A DNA stretch of 64,000 nucleotides from Membranipora membranacea (taxonomy: Eukaryota > Bryozoa > Gymnolaemata > Cheilostomatida > Membraniporidae). Location: assembly GCA_914767715.1 (NCBI GenBank), contig OU612068.1, forward strand, positions 12,154,001 to 12,218,000, in the 5' to 3' direction. Shown piece after piece: positions 26,101 to 36,500 of the stretch. Within the stretch, counting starts at the first letter, position 1. Each line of letters starts with the position of its first letter. A program made the translations under genes and the position numbers. Under the pieces are notes generated by a model that was not told the DNA's origin, ran no database searches, and was given only the letters and a program-made list of their open reading frames with translations.

Positions 26101-27578
26101 TATACAGCTTGATTGAGCTGTGGTTGATATCTTTCAGATGTTGGGCGATATATTAGATAATATTGGAACACTTAGTAGCCTGAGTATAGATGGGGGCTTT
26201 GCCAGCTACTCCGATAAGGGCGCTACACAATCGTCCCAGTATCTCACTGCTTCTCTAAGACACTTCAGGCTCCATGGCTTTACATCAGAACAGATTGTCA
26301 ATGCATTGAGAGGCCTGTCCTTTTTTTTTCTGAGTAAACTTGATCTGAAGATTGTAGACAATGGTCTACAAGCTAGTGATGCTGACATATTCACAGATGT
26401 ACAAGATAAGGTAATGTTATGAGTTGGTCAACTACTGTACTAGAAAACCTCATCATAAACAGCTTGGCCAGAATTGGTAGTTGTTTATAAATAAAAGCAC
26501 AAAATGGGATGACACTCCTAATTTGACCATTCCAAATATTCAAAATACGCTAGTTTTCATAGAGCATATTCTCGGCTTGTCTGCTTGAATTAAATCTATG
26601 AATATATCCTGTATAATAGTGGCCATTTTACACGGTTGTCCTCTTTGATGCCAAATAAACAACATAATCTCATTGCATGCAAACATACTCTGGGTTGGAC
26701 AATACTTGTTACCCACTTCTTTGGTTTGTTTACCATCATCATAAATGGCAAAGATGGCTCTTATGATTGGTTGAGAGTTCTTTAATAACTCACACTTCTC
26801 TATTATTGGTAGTTTGAGAAACTCAAAGATTGTATAGAGAAGTTCACCAAACTGATAAAACTAACCATATCCTACTCCAGGTAAGCCTCAATCTCGTACT
26901 AATTTACCTTAAAAAGCTATAGTAGCGCAACCCAAATTTGGTATCCTAGCTTTTTGACATAGTTGAAACTATTAGCTCTACTGGAAAGAACATTCTTCAC
27001 AACTTTTTGCAACAACTAAAGTTGTCCCCTCTTTATAGCTCTAGAAGATACAAATCAATGCATGAAATTCTCCAATTTCAGAGCATGATCCCCTGAAGTT
27101 GGGAAAATTGTGTGAAAGATGTGATTATTGCCATGTGATTGGCCATATCTTTTACCCCAACAAATTTCATAAAGCGACAAACACTACTATAACTTTGAAA
27201 ATAAAGATTCCAAATTTAAAGTATATTAAGTGATCAGATTTTTTGGTGAATATTCACCTTTGATAACATTTCTTTCAGTTTTGTAGAGTGTAAATTCTAG
27301 ACCTTTATCTTTATGATCATGGGAATCAGTTGAATATTTTTCTTACTCACTGATTTTCACGAAACACTTGACCTGCCCACCTGAAGACAGAGTCATGTTA
27401 CCATGAGGTGTATCTGTCATTTATTATGTATTGCTGTGACTTGAATATTTACATGATTTTTGAGAATCTGTTATCTTACTGTAGGACGGATATTGATGTA
27501 TGTGAAGCCGAGTATAGAGAGGACACACTTCGTAACCTTCTGCCGGCGTGTAATGTTAAAGTTGTCCTCCATGACTAA
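11152..27578 (+). CDS. MBD - PHD-like finger - coiled coil - F-box - LRR protein (chromatin-associated F-box candidate)
   Basis: About 24 coding exons join without a frame break into 1726 residues. Exons: 11084-11869 (ATG 11152), 12298-12417, 12818-13015, 13508-13582, 13944-14050, 14567-14594, 14942-15067, 15463-15492, 15684-15883, 16718-16942, 17319-17471, 17690-18019, 18383-19237, 19676-19802, 20282-20514, 21083-21229, 21806-21994, 22777-23059, 23414-23796, 25187-25270, 25699-25833, 26138-26410, 26813-26880 and 27485-27578. In order: a Ser/Pro-rich N-terminus; an MBD around residues 370-440; a PHD-like finger around 618-663; a long acidic Ser/Lys-rich linker; a charged coiled coil around 1100-1150; a Pro/Thr/Asn-rich linker; an F-box around 1470-1509; and a leucine-rich end. 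Inference: it could read modified DNA or histones and recruit an SCF ubiquitin ligase. KDM2 and FBXL19 (CXXC-PHD-F-box-LRR) have a parallel layout. I do not recognise a named orthologue. Confidence 0.78.
12655..12780. repeat. TIR element, GGTCTTTCA family, copy 1
   Basis: The left terminus GGTCTTTCAGTTAGAC at about 12669 is inverted at the right as TTAATTGAAAGACC, ending at 12780. The interior TTGTTCCCAAATTGCTC is shared with copies at 15138 and 25500. It lies in an intron of the MBD/F-box gene. Confidence 0.65.
13288..13433. repeat. TIR element (CATGTATATCTCTGAT family), copy 1
   Basis: The left terminus GCATGTATATCTCTGATCG is inverted at the right as CAGAGATACACATGT. The interior GGGGTGGGTACATGTTAGGT and the segment GGTGTGACGAC are shared with 54842-55003. 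It is an intronic MITE-like element of about 146 bp. Confidence 0.75.
13944..15067 (+). other. Exons encoding the methyl-CpG-binding domain
   Basis: Exons 13944-14050, 14567-14594 and 14942-15067 encode GWRRELVIRNPVDG, then DAYYYAPSEYGSVKLRS, then VQEFLDDKNI. This follows the MBD pattern: GW-K/R-R-E, x-YY-x-P-S/G, then K/R-S before a helix. The tract after the YYY has one or two residues more than MBD2/3. Whether the DNA-contacting residues fit methyl-CpG recognition cannot be decided by eye. Confidence 0.8.
15138..15270. repeat. GGTCTTTCA family element, copy 2
   Basis: Contains ATCGCTCACTAGGTCTTTCA and TTGTTCCCAAATTGCTCACT, then an inner inverted pair around ATCGGTGATTGGGT and ACCAATCACT. 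Intronic. Ends are approximate. Confidence 0.5.
16981..17064. repeat. Hairpin element in MBD/F-box gene intron
   Basis: TTTGCCTGTATTTGGAGTT at the left pairs imperfectly with AACTGGAATGCAGGCAAA at the right. The inner arms CCCTTCCACTTGTCA and TGACCAGTAGAAGGG also pair. It starts 39 bp after the exon end at 16942. The core CCACTKGTCACGCCGC is shared with 8265-8344. Confidence 0.8.
17319..17740 (+). other. Exons encoding a PHD-like zinc finger
   Basis: Cys and His spacing across exon 17319-17471 and the start of exon 17690-18019 reads C-x3-C, C-x2-C, H-x2-C, C-x2-C (CSDDC, CGVC, HPEC, CTLC), with an aromatic two residues before the final Cys pair. That is the C4HC3 order of a PHD finger. The first pair is C-x3-C rather than the usual C-x2-C, so it may be a variant or a related treble-clef finger. 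Confidence 0.65.
19391..19424. repeat. Small stem-loop repeat, copy 2
   Basis: TGGAAAACATC at the left pairs with GATGATATTGTTTTCCA at the right (TGGAAAACA/TGTTTTCCA and CATC/GATG). Same family as 722-757. Confidence 0.6.
20525..20770. repeat. 246-bp near-perfect intronic palindrome
   Basis: The left end GAGTTGTCTAACAGTACTC is inverted at the right as GAGTACTGTTAGACAACTC. The inner arms TAGGCACAGTGTTGCCTTTG and AAAGGCAACACTGTGCCTAC pair as well. Only about 40 central bases are unpaired. It begins 11 bp after the exon end at 20514. Confidence 0.9.
22460..22507. repeat. Perfect 20-bp-arm palindrome
   Basis: CAGGAAGTTATCTACCCGAT, an 8-base loop, then the exact reverse complement ATCGGGTAGATAACTTCCTG. 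Intronic in the MBD/F-box gene. Confidence 0.9.
22612..22647. repeat. Inverted-repeat element (AGCCTGT family), partial copy
   Basis: GACAAG, a run of C, then AAAGCTTGTCAAGACAAGCT. The right arm is nearly identical to the right arm at 42803-42852. Confidence 0.55.
23677..23796 (+). other. F-box coding segment
   Basis: The end of exon 23414-23796 encodes LNQECLLCIFSYLSIEDRLR followed by AGAVCRLWRVVATNSEL. This fits the F-box pattern L-x2-E-x3-x-IF-xYL ... R-x-x-VCRxWR. The following exons encode hydrophobic LxxL-type segments (LSLSII, LSSLSID, LSKLDLKIV, LIKLTIS) that resemble irregular leucine-rich repeats. Confidence 0.82.
24146..25068. mobile_element. Nested foldback element of about 0.92 kb in intron
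   Basis: The termini ATAGACAGTTTTCTGAG and its inverted counterpart TCCAGAAAACTGTCTAT mark the ends. Inside are two further inverted pairs: 24166-24282 with 24537-24652 (arms about 115 bp, roughly 90 percent identical by eye), and 24648-24760 with about 24904-25042. No transposase-like reading frame is visible. It fills most of the intron between exons 23414-23796 and 25187-25270. Confidence 0.8.
25490..25647. repeat. GGTCTTTCA family element, copy 3
   Basis: Contains GAGTGAACAATTTGGGAACG, the reverse complement of the shared core, and ends TCTAATTGAAAGACC. Intronic. The left end is approximate. Confidence 0.5.
25846..25945. repeat. TA/CATA microsatellite
   Basis: Alternating ATAC/ATAT repeats directly after the exon ending at 25833. 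Chance reading frames on both strands are low-complexity and not genes. Confidence 0.85.
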
Positions 27579-29099
27579 CGTGTACCAAGCTACTAAACTG
27601 CTGACCTGTAACAATGACTGTGGACACCTGCCGACAGGTGTCAACATTTTAGCACATGTACAAGAAGTGCTTAGATGTTGAAATACTGTCAAAGCTGTTA
27701 AATCTTTTCTTCCGGCTCAAGCCCTGCAAGCAATTCTGCGGCCAGCAATCAGAATACTATTTGTTGAGTATTACCTTATATAGCAGAAAATAATCAGTTG
27801 CAAAGTAACACTGTTCTTTTGATTACCATATTGTTCTGTTTTCTTGGGATATTTCACAGTGACTCCTTTCACCTGTTATTTGTTTTTCTTATCTGAAAAG
27901 TGCTTGTAATCTATTGGCTTAATCACTACCAAACCAGGAAATTATGTTTTTTGTGTTGTGCCACCAAAACAGTTGAAATCTTCATCATTTTTATTTTTTA
28001 GATACATAATACTCTCTTTCACTTTGTACATAGAAACTGCAATAACACATATTTTACATTCCCGTTCGCCACATTTTTATGATTAGTTTGTCCAGTTTCT
28101 CTCCAAAAAGTTTGTAAGAAATTTGATTTGCTACGTGTTGCTGCCCTGATAATAATTATGACAAATTCTATTACGTTTTATTGGTTATATTATTTGCTAC
28201 ATTAAACTTCCCAGTCTCTTTGAAATGTACATAGTTCCATTTAGAAATAAATAATGAACAAATCTTTCAATGTTCCCATTAAAATTCAATAATTCCCCAA
28301 AGTCTTATTCTGCCAACTGTACGGAGCTCCCGCAGTCAAGTCATATTTACAGAATTGACATTCCCCTGTCAAGATGAGGGACCAAATATGCGTAAGCGAA
28401 TGAACATGGAACACATTAATGCGAGTTGGTGGCATTACATTATCAACCACCGATTGGAGCGGTCAGAGTACATGGACTAGGAAAACATAGAATCTGTTGT
28501 CCAGTCTTGAATATATTATAATACATAAAGTTATTATAGTAAATCCGTGATATAATACGAGTGTCTCATTATTTATGCCGAATCTAACAACAAAGAATTA
28601 ATTTCTGACTCAGCAGAAGACATTCCCTAAAACAGCAGCAAGGAGGAACAGCGACGTAAACACAGTATTAGGTGTATAGATATTAGGCCTAATTCTAATT
28701 CCACCTCTCCCCTTAGATAAATTAGCAGCGCCTGCCTTTGACGTAGTGCTACAGCTTGTTAATGAAATGTAATCTTATGTAAAATATTTGGACACGATTA
28801 TGCAAATCCCAGCTGTGAAAAATCCAATCTTTTGAGTAATTACTCTTGTTTACTTTTTTCAATACTTGAAAGCAACTTAAATTTGTCTGTGAGTTGTTTT
28901 GATCACCTTACATTACTAATTCATTGACATAGCTATGTGAACTAAAGCTGGTTTAGCCCGAATTTTTGCTCACTGAGTGACTGGACATATGTAAGCTGGG
29001 GCGGAAACTGCCTAGAAACTGCTGGATACAACAAACCAAAGTAGCCATTTTGCACCTCAGCTGCTCAGCATTAGGTTAACTCCATATTTGCAATTAGCC
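27579..29099. other. 3'UTR of MBD/F-box gene and intergenic spacer
   Basis: About 1.5 kb with no supported exon. The first 670 bp are probably 3'UTR; the rest is spacer and promoter for the small plus-strand gene starting at 29100. A CATTATCAACCACC tract at about 28436-28450 is shared with arms of the hairpins at 3930-4043 and 62436-62559. Confidence 0.5.
28246..28251 (+). terminator. Candidate polyadenylation signal of the MBD/F-box gene
   Basis: AATAAA about 670 bp after the stop at 27578, in an AT-rich tract. This is motif only. Confidence 0.4.
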
Positions 29100-30182
29100 A
29101 TGGAGCAGCCATCAGAGACTAAACGAAAGGTGAGAAATAGTTCGGCTCTAATGCAATGCAAGGTTTGTGAATAAATATATCAACTGCTTATTGTGATATG
29201 GCAGTGACCTTCTGTGGAAACTGGCGACTTTCTGTACTGTGATTGGCCTCAGCTTCTAATTCTTGTGCTTCTTTGTTATGGTCAAAACCAATGATGTGTT
29301 TTTTTTAAACTATGGTCAAAACACACTTAACCTCAGAGGTTTGCACAATGTCACCATTGTTAACATATATGCCGACAGCAGCCTCAGCTGATCCTCAGTG
29401 GTTTGATCAGCTGTCGCAACCTCAGAGAGCAATGCAGTCTCCGAGACGTCACATTACCAACACAAAAGCCTCAGCTGATCCTCAGGGATTGATGTATGTA
29501 TAAGATCTAATTGAGGATCTGCTGAGGTTGCAAGCGCTGTCAGTGTGTTTAGAGATCTGCTTTCAATGCCTTGTAGACAAGGAAGAACTCGAGGATAGTA
29601 ACAAGAGATGATGTTTCTCGTGCTATAGTAGAACAGGTTAAGACGGACGCCATGTTTGGAGCTGGCAAGCCTCGCTTCAAAGTATCCAGTCATGTGCTGC
29701 CACAAGTCGGCAGCAGCAACTTTGATGTGGCCAAACTGATAAGAGACACAATAAAGGACTTATCCTACACACATCCCATTCTTAACAGACGTTTCAACCA
29801 AGGTAGAGAGCAGAAACGGCAGCAGCCTAGTGACGATGATGACAGCGAGCAACATATGTCAGAACCACAAGAGAGTCAATCTGAAGAGGTAGACTTGTTA
29901 TTGAGTGAAGTTGAAACACTAGATTTAGAAGCTTCAATAGCAAACCCTGAAAGATTCACACCCTTCACAACCAACGCTGCAGTGCCAACCGAGCCCTTGA
30001 AGAAGGCCATGGTGTTGCCATCAATCTATAACCATCAAGGGAACACACTACAGCGTAAGGATTATACGCCTTCTAGATATCATACCAGCCATACAAACAT
30101 AGATATCAATGAGGCAGGAAAATATCACTACATCAGGGCCATGCCTCATCAGCTCAAAAAACTATCCTCAACTAGTCTTTGA
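29100..30182 (+). CDS. Small two-exon gene, unknown function
   Basis: Exon 1 (29100-29129) encodes ten residues from an ATG (MEQPSETKRK) and ends at a GTGAG donor. Exon 2 (29577-30182) follows a TTGTAG acceptor in the same phase and runs to a stop. The predicted protein is 211 residues. It starts basic, has a probable helical segment around DDVSRAIVEQV and NFDVAKLIRDTIKDL, an acidic Ser/Gln-rich middle, and a Tyr/His-rich C-terminus ending KYHYIRAMPHQLKK. There is no signal peptide or membrane segment. I do not recognise a family. It is convergent with MTTP, whose stop is only 407 bp away. The frame across the junction and the shared phase support a real gene; an extra exon in the 447-bp intron cannot be excluded. 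Confidence 0.6.
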
Positions 30183-30447
30183 GAATACAAAAAGGCACTT
30201 ACCCGTCCTATTTTTTTTTATCTAATACTATGACTATGATAAGAACGCATTGTGATCATTGGTGGAGATCCTTCTAGCCAGAATCGTCTCATTGTAAATT
30301 GCACAAACTTTTAAAACCACATGTATAACCCTTGTTCAACATATCATCGGAGTTATCCCTTGTAATAACAGTCAGTTGTTATTGGTTTCACTGTTAAGAA
30401 ACTATGTGGCCAGGTAATTCAATATGATGTTTTGTTGATGAAAGACA

Positions 30448-30453
30448 TTTTAT
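30448..30453 (-). terminator. Candidate MTTP polyadenylation signal
   Basis: On the minus strand this reads AATAAA, about 136 bp after the MTTP stop codon at 30589. It lies to the left of the plus-strand signal at 30532, so the two 3'UTRs would overlap. Confidence 0.45.
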
Positions 30454-30531
30454 TCAGCAAAATGGAATAGTCATCTAAGTAAAAATCATGGTACTGCCAT
30501 GATACCAAAAAGTCATGGCCAAAAAAGCGCC

Positions 30532-30537
30532 AATAAA
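30532..30537 (+). terminator. Candidate polyadenylation signal of the small gene
   Basis: AATAAA about 350 bp after the stop at 30182 and 52 bp before the MTTP stop on the other strand. Motif only. Confidence 0.4.
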
Positions 30538-30588
30538 GCAAAGAAACAGTTTTAAGCAAACGATAAGAATTTCTTTGGTTGAGTGGAA

Positions 30589-33500
30589 TTATTTTTCAAG
30601 TAGTTTGGTACACTGTCGAGAATTCTCTTCACTTAGCAGATAGGACGCACCAGGTATTGGCTTGCTTCTTGTGAGCGAATATCTGGCTTTAGTTGCTATG
30701 CCCCGAGCTTGTTCTGTTTTGGTCCATCTCTCACTATAAATATTAATAAAAAAAGTCATGTAAATGTTAGCAAATATACAAACAGAACATCTGCTCGCAG
30801 AGTATTGATAGGTAAATACCCCACCCATATGAGCAACCAAGATACAAAACACCTTTTTTGAATTTTATATGCAATTTTCAACTAATACAGCCCAAGACTC
30901 CTTTTTATTTCATTTTTCCACTTATGTGCCGTGCTTTCAATGCTATCAACTCCATACAGGACGGAGACTGGAAATATGCAATAAACAAACTTCAACTTAA
31001 AAAATGACAACCAATCATACCTTGTTATTTATATACAAAGTGTGTGGTTACACAAAAAGAAATATTACTTCTTTATTTAAAGCCTGTCTTGACAAGCTTT
31101 GTTCGGCGGTGTCTCCTTCCCCCAAAAAAAGCTTGTCAATACAGGCTTGTTTATTTAGTGCAGCATACAAGAGGCATAAATCTCAAGCATTGACGGGTAA
31201 CGGAACGAATTCATAATCAATCAATAAAAGATAGACATTGGTTTTCATTGGGTATAAGATTTTTCTGTCCGAGGGTACAAGAAAATTTAATCCTAAATCT
31301 TATATCATTAGAAGACTCTATTTTGTGCCCATGTGGGTCCCTGAGACCTGAACCCAGGTTGATCCGAGTTACCTTGGTCAGCCTCTTGTGCCCATGTGTA
31401 TTCTTTACCTGATAGTAAATGGATCTAATGCCATCCTAAGACAGAGCTGGGGTGGAGTGACATAAAAGTTGACATCTGTGATGAAATCAATAAAAGCAGC
31501 AGCACTGAGATCAAAGTTGACAGCAGCAGATAAATAGTTATTGTTGGCAATTTGTAATCCTCCAGTCACCACAGTAGCTCCGCTATAAAGAAAAAATCAC
31601 CACCATAAAATGCTGGGAATAGGAATAATATTGCACATAATGGCCAAAGATGCATAAAAGCATTTAATATTATCCATGACAAAGTGTAGATCAAATACTC
31701 CGTCATGTGTTATATAGATCTAAATAGAGCCAACAGAAATAAGAGCTGAATATCTACGACAGTTGCCCCCTCTCAAAATGGAAGAAGATAACTTCAGTAA
31801 TTTGCATCAGCAAATCACTGATCTGAAAACACTGACCTATTTTTGATAACAGAATGTGCGTCCTGGTTCCACAGGCTGATGCTGATGAATCCTGAGAGTT
31901 CTATAGAAGCCACACCACTGAGACTGTGCTGTAAGACTATTCCATTCTGTAGGAACAGTGTCTGACTCTTATCATGTGTCAGCACATTCATCTGTAATAA
32001 AAAAATTATAATATTATATTATTATTTCATATAAAATATTAATATATAATATATAGTACATCATGTATACTTCAGGCATGATGTCTCTTTATCAGCACTG
32101 TCACCCCAGGCACCCTGAAAAGATTGCAAGGACAAGAACAATGGGTGTATAAAACTATTGTTGGTAATGTTTAATTTTGGTCGCTGATCGGTGCCTTTTA
32201 TGGCAAACCGCTCTTAGTGCTGTTATATATTATATATATATATATATATATATTGACATATTCAGTGCAAAAAGAAGTGAGCTGGTAGCATTAAAAATGA
32301 GAAGCTTCATGTTTTGTTGCATGGAAAACAACCTGTGATAACAGAGCATGATGACAATGATAGAGTACTGATAACACTTACAGCCAGGGCAGAGACAGGT
32401 TCTGATGGTGCGTTCCATACTGCAGACATGAGTTCACTACTTCCTTTGAAGAATTGTACGGGGCGCAGGAGTACGTCTAGTAAGTCTAGTGATAGGCCAG
32501 CTGTAGGATCCTCAGGCTCCTGTCCTTCTGTTACGGCGCTGGAGTCCACAAATGACTCCAGACCTTGTGCGTATATACTGAACTGTGAAAAGAGCACCAA
32601 AATTTATACATAACAGGTTTACAGAACCGATTGTTAACAATCAACCATGTCATTTAACTGTGAAAAGGGCATCAAAGTTTTTATAACAAATATATTCCCG
32701 CAAGATGGTGAAATCTTGCATTACCAGAAATAATAATACTTAAAATCACACCATAAATAGAGGATCTGCGCCATTGAGTGATATTTCACATTACTTCAAT
32801 AAGAAGATATCGCTACTCTGAAATTCTGTTGAGCTAAACAGAATTAGTTGATCTTGATATTGAAACTTGGGCGTTAACATTTATGCATTATTTTCTGAAT
32901 TACAACAGCAATTATGTAATGCAAATCAATGACAATAACTAATCTCTATAAGAAGTAATGGATAAGTTGCATTGTGGGAAATATGCATTGCAGACTTATT
33001 GCAAAGAAAACATTCGGTCTCCCACTAACCAGAAGGATCGGCTGTTGCACATCTGAATTCTGTAGGTTAACTTGCATACCAGACTTCTTCATAATACCTG
33101 TCTTAGCATTCTGCATAAATAGTCTATATTCTACATCAGTAAACTGAGATTCTACAAACACACAAGATGTCATGAGATACTGTTATGTAGGTAAGAGTTG
33201 TGTACACTTTGATGTTATTAGCACAAATCCTTACAGATATGTATGTACAGCCATCTTAGTCAAGGCATTTAGGTTAAGACAATATAAAAGTATCTCTACT
33301 CAATTCAGTGACTTTTACTATACAATATTTGCGACATGGATCAGTCTAGGATTAGGGTGCTTTGAGACGAACATCGGTCGCTTTGGGGTCAGCTCTCAAT
33401 TGGGCCGTGCACAAAACTTGGCACACTGCCCATTATGGCTCAGCACATAGTCCAAAGGCCATAATTCAGGTATTGACCCTTGTTCTTAATCATATCACAG

Positions 33501-36500
33501 GGAATGATATCAAATCCCACACAAATTTAAATGCATTTACTGTCACACTACAATCTTTAGAGAGATCACTGAACAACCAACAGGTACAAATTAAATTTAG
33601 CAAGATCAATGAAAGGCAGGAAGGATGAGGTTGTAATGATAAAACAGTCATTCAAAATTTCTAAAACATCAAATTTAATCAAAATCCAGTGATCACTTAC
33701 TTCCAAGGAAGCTGGTAAGAGCATTGGCCTTCCCTCCAGGACTATATGTGTTGTAGTTTTTGATTCTAGTGTTGTTTAAAGCCACCACGAGCTTTGCTCT
33801 GCAACAGAAGGTAAATTATCATAAGATACATACACTGATTCACTGAGAATATCCGAACAAACAATTGAACACAATATTGCTCGTCTGCAATACTGGCATC
33901 CAAGATTCTAGACTGGCATCAAAAGGAACTACGAGCTGTGTATATAGCTGAATATATATCAATGTGTCTTTTCCTTAGAAAAAATTTTTTACAGGATGCA
34001 ATGAGAGCAAAACACATCAAACTTTATCATATTTCCTGGAGCCAAATTATTTGGAGTAAGGAAATTGGCAATTTTCGAGATTGTCCTACTACTATGTCAG
34101 CACTATAACTATAAAAGATCTTGCTAAATCTCTTACCTAAATGAAGGTTTATTATAAGCCAGATCTTTCATTGTATCAATTACATAAGTAGACATGTGAG
34201 GGTCAGTTTGGTTAATAGTTGACAGCAGAACGTTTCTGATCTCCTGTATTGATGGAGAGGTGGATAAGATAATGGCTAATGCTGCCGTTCGTACTCCGCT
34301 GTCATAAAATCTCTCTGTTTGATGATAAATTCTGTTCATGGCATCTAATACCTGTAATAGACAGGGAAACATCAACAAATTAAAACAAAAACAATATTTG
34401 GATAGTTGTTATTCAGTGAAAAACAGCTCTGCGTTTATGTTAATAATATGTAGTATGTTGAGGATTGCAATAAGTAAAACAGCCTGATTTCTGATCATAT
34501 ATTTGATAGCAACCTTTAATATTTAAATACCTATACATGTAAATCGTGTGCAATTATACGTTCAGCACTCAAATACAGATAGAAAAAACCAGCTATAGAA
34601 AGATTCATACATTCAACACAGTCAAGACCGTTCGAACTTGGGCCTTTGGTACCCTGACTAGAATACTTAACATACAACAACAACACATCTTCAGAATTCT
34701 ATGATCTTCTACGCTAACAAAACTTACATCGAGAGAAGCGAAGTCTTTATTGAGACCAGTTAAGGCCTGTACAGCAGCAGCTATTACAGAGTTATCCTTA
34801 CTCTTCTCAGCTACTTCTATAAGAGGCTGCTTAGTACCCTGTAGCCTGGCATTCCTTAGAGCTCGGACAGAGCGTAGTACAACCACTGGATCCTCAGAGC
34901 TTAGAGAGCTAACCAGAGCTTCCTCTACATCCTGTACTGTCTGGATGGTGATCAGTAAAGTACATTGCATGAGATTGAGAGGGATTTGTTCAAGTACTCC
35001 CTGTTTACTGAACAGAGTTGTCCTCTATTTTACCGAGATGGCACTATTATTAACTCAACGAGCATGATATAGCATAGTTGTTTTTTAAGAGGCTGAATCC
35101 ACTAAGATGGTGTCATCTAAGTTAATCTAAGTACCAGTTGGGCATATTTCCTGACAACAAGCAATTTCAGTTAGCTTTGGTCAATAATGTCAGTGAAAAG
35201 GTGCCAGTCAAACAGATTTACAATCAACGAGAGAGAATTTAATGTTGTTGGCCTGTCCCTGTTTTCTCATAATCCAGAAATCTTTATAATTCAATGCTTA
35301 ATGGATAGCATGTTTATGATTGTGTTTACCTTAGAGGCACAGTTCTCATCAAACTGACAGTAGGTTCTGGTTACTGCTCCGAGAGCTAAGGCTAGAGATT
35401 CAACAAACTCTGGGCTAGTCTGCTCCTCCGTGTACATTTTCTGAAATATAATTCTAATGTGTAATCATTACGTAATATCGTTCTGAACAATGCCAACCAG
35501 GTCGGTTAATTTCATTCATATCAAGTATCTGTTGATTTACAGGAATGCTGACAACTTTTGACGAGACATTCATCCATCTTTCGCTCTCGTCTTTAATGGT
35601 CTCAGAGGAAATAAAGTTACTCCAAAGAGTTATTATTGACTTGCATCAAAGATCTTTACATACCACAAGTTCTTTGAGCAGACTTTCTCTTGGATGAGAA
35701 GAGAAGCTGGTAGCCATGACAAATCTCTCCTTCAGTTCATGAGTTGACTCACTGCTGAGTCTTTCCAAGGCAGCTTCAACAGCAAAATCTGTCTGAGCCG
35801 CTGCAGCCAAATCCAGCAACTGGGGACTACAGATAGAATATGATGTAATATATACAGCTAAAATTGGAATATCAGGGTTCTTAAACTGCTCTTGCAATAT
35901 TTTGGGTGACAACGCCTAACCCCTAGAAGATCATTTTAGAAAAACAATGATCATTGAGACTCTTCCTTCCTGGATAAATGCCACAAAATCAAACATACAG
36001 CCGTTCAAGACCTCAAACAATAAAAAAAAAATTCTGCAAACATTTGGCTCTTTTGGCAGACATAGCTATTTCAATTTATCAGCTACATTTCAAATGGAAC
36101 ATAAAAACTAATGATAAAAGATCGTGACTCATACTTTTCAAGGTGGGAATAACTTCCACTAGTATTTGATTCGAATAGCACGATCAACTTCAAAACATTG
36201 AATGAACTTATAATTCTACTCACAGCACATCAGTGTTGTCCTTGAGCACCTGAGCTATCTGATCCTTACTGGCCTGTCTGAATATAGGTAGAAGTTTGCT
36301 GAACACTCGAGGCGATTCTACTTTAGCTATTTTCTCAGCAACTAAATCCACTTTGAGTCCCTTCACTGCATCAACAAGCTGGAAAACAGAGACACAATGA
36401 GGACCATTTGGATACGTGTTTATTACCTCTAACATGAGCTAGGCATTTGCTCTAGTTTGATTTGGCAAGTGAAAATGACTTGTGCAATTGTTGGCAGGGA

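Noticed and set aside
29312-29503. Frame between the two exons of the small gene
   Set aside because: Exons 29129 and 29577 already join in phase. The region contains direct and inverted copies of CTCAGCTGATCCTCAG, which explain the open frame.
31405-31410. AGG TAA as the MTTP stop codon
   Set aside because: The same bases form a donor (AG|GTAAAG). Splicing to 30733 continues the frame into sequence matching the MTP C-terminus and gives a total of 892 residues.
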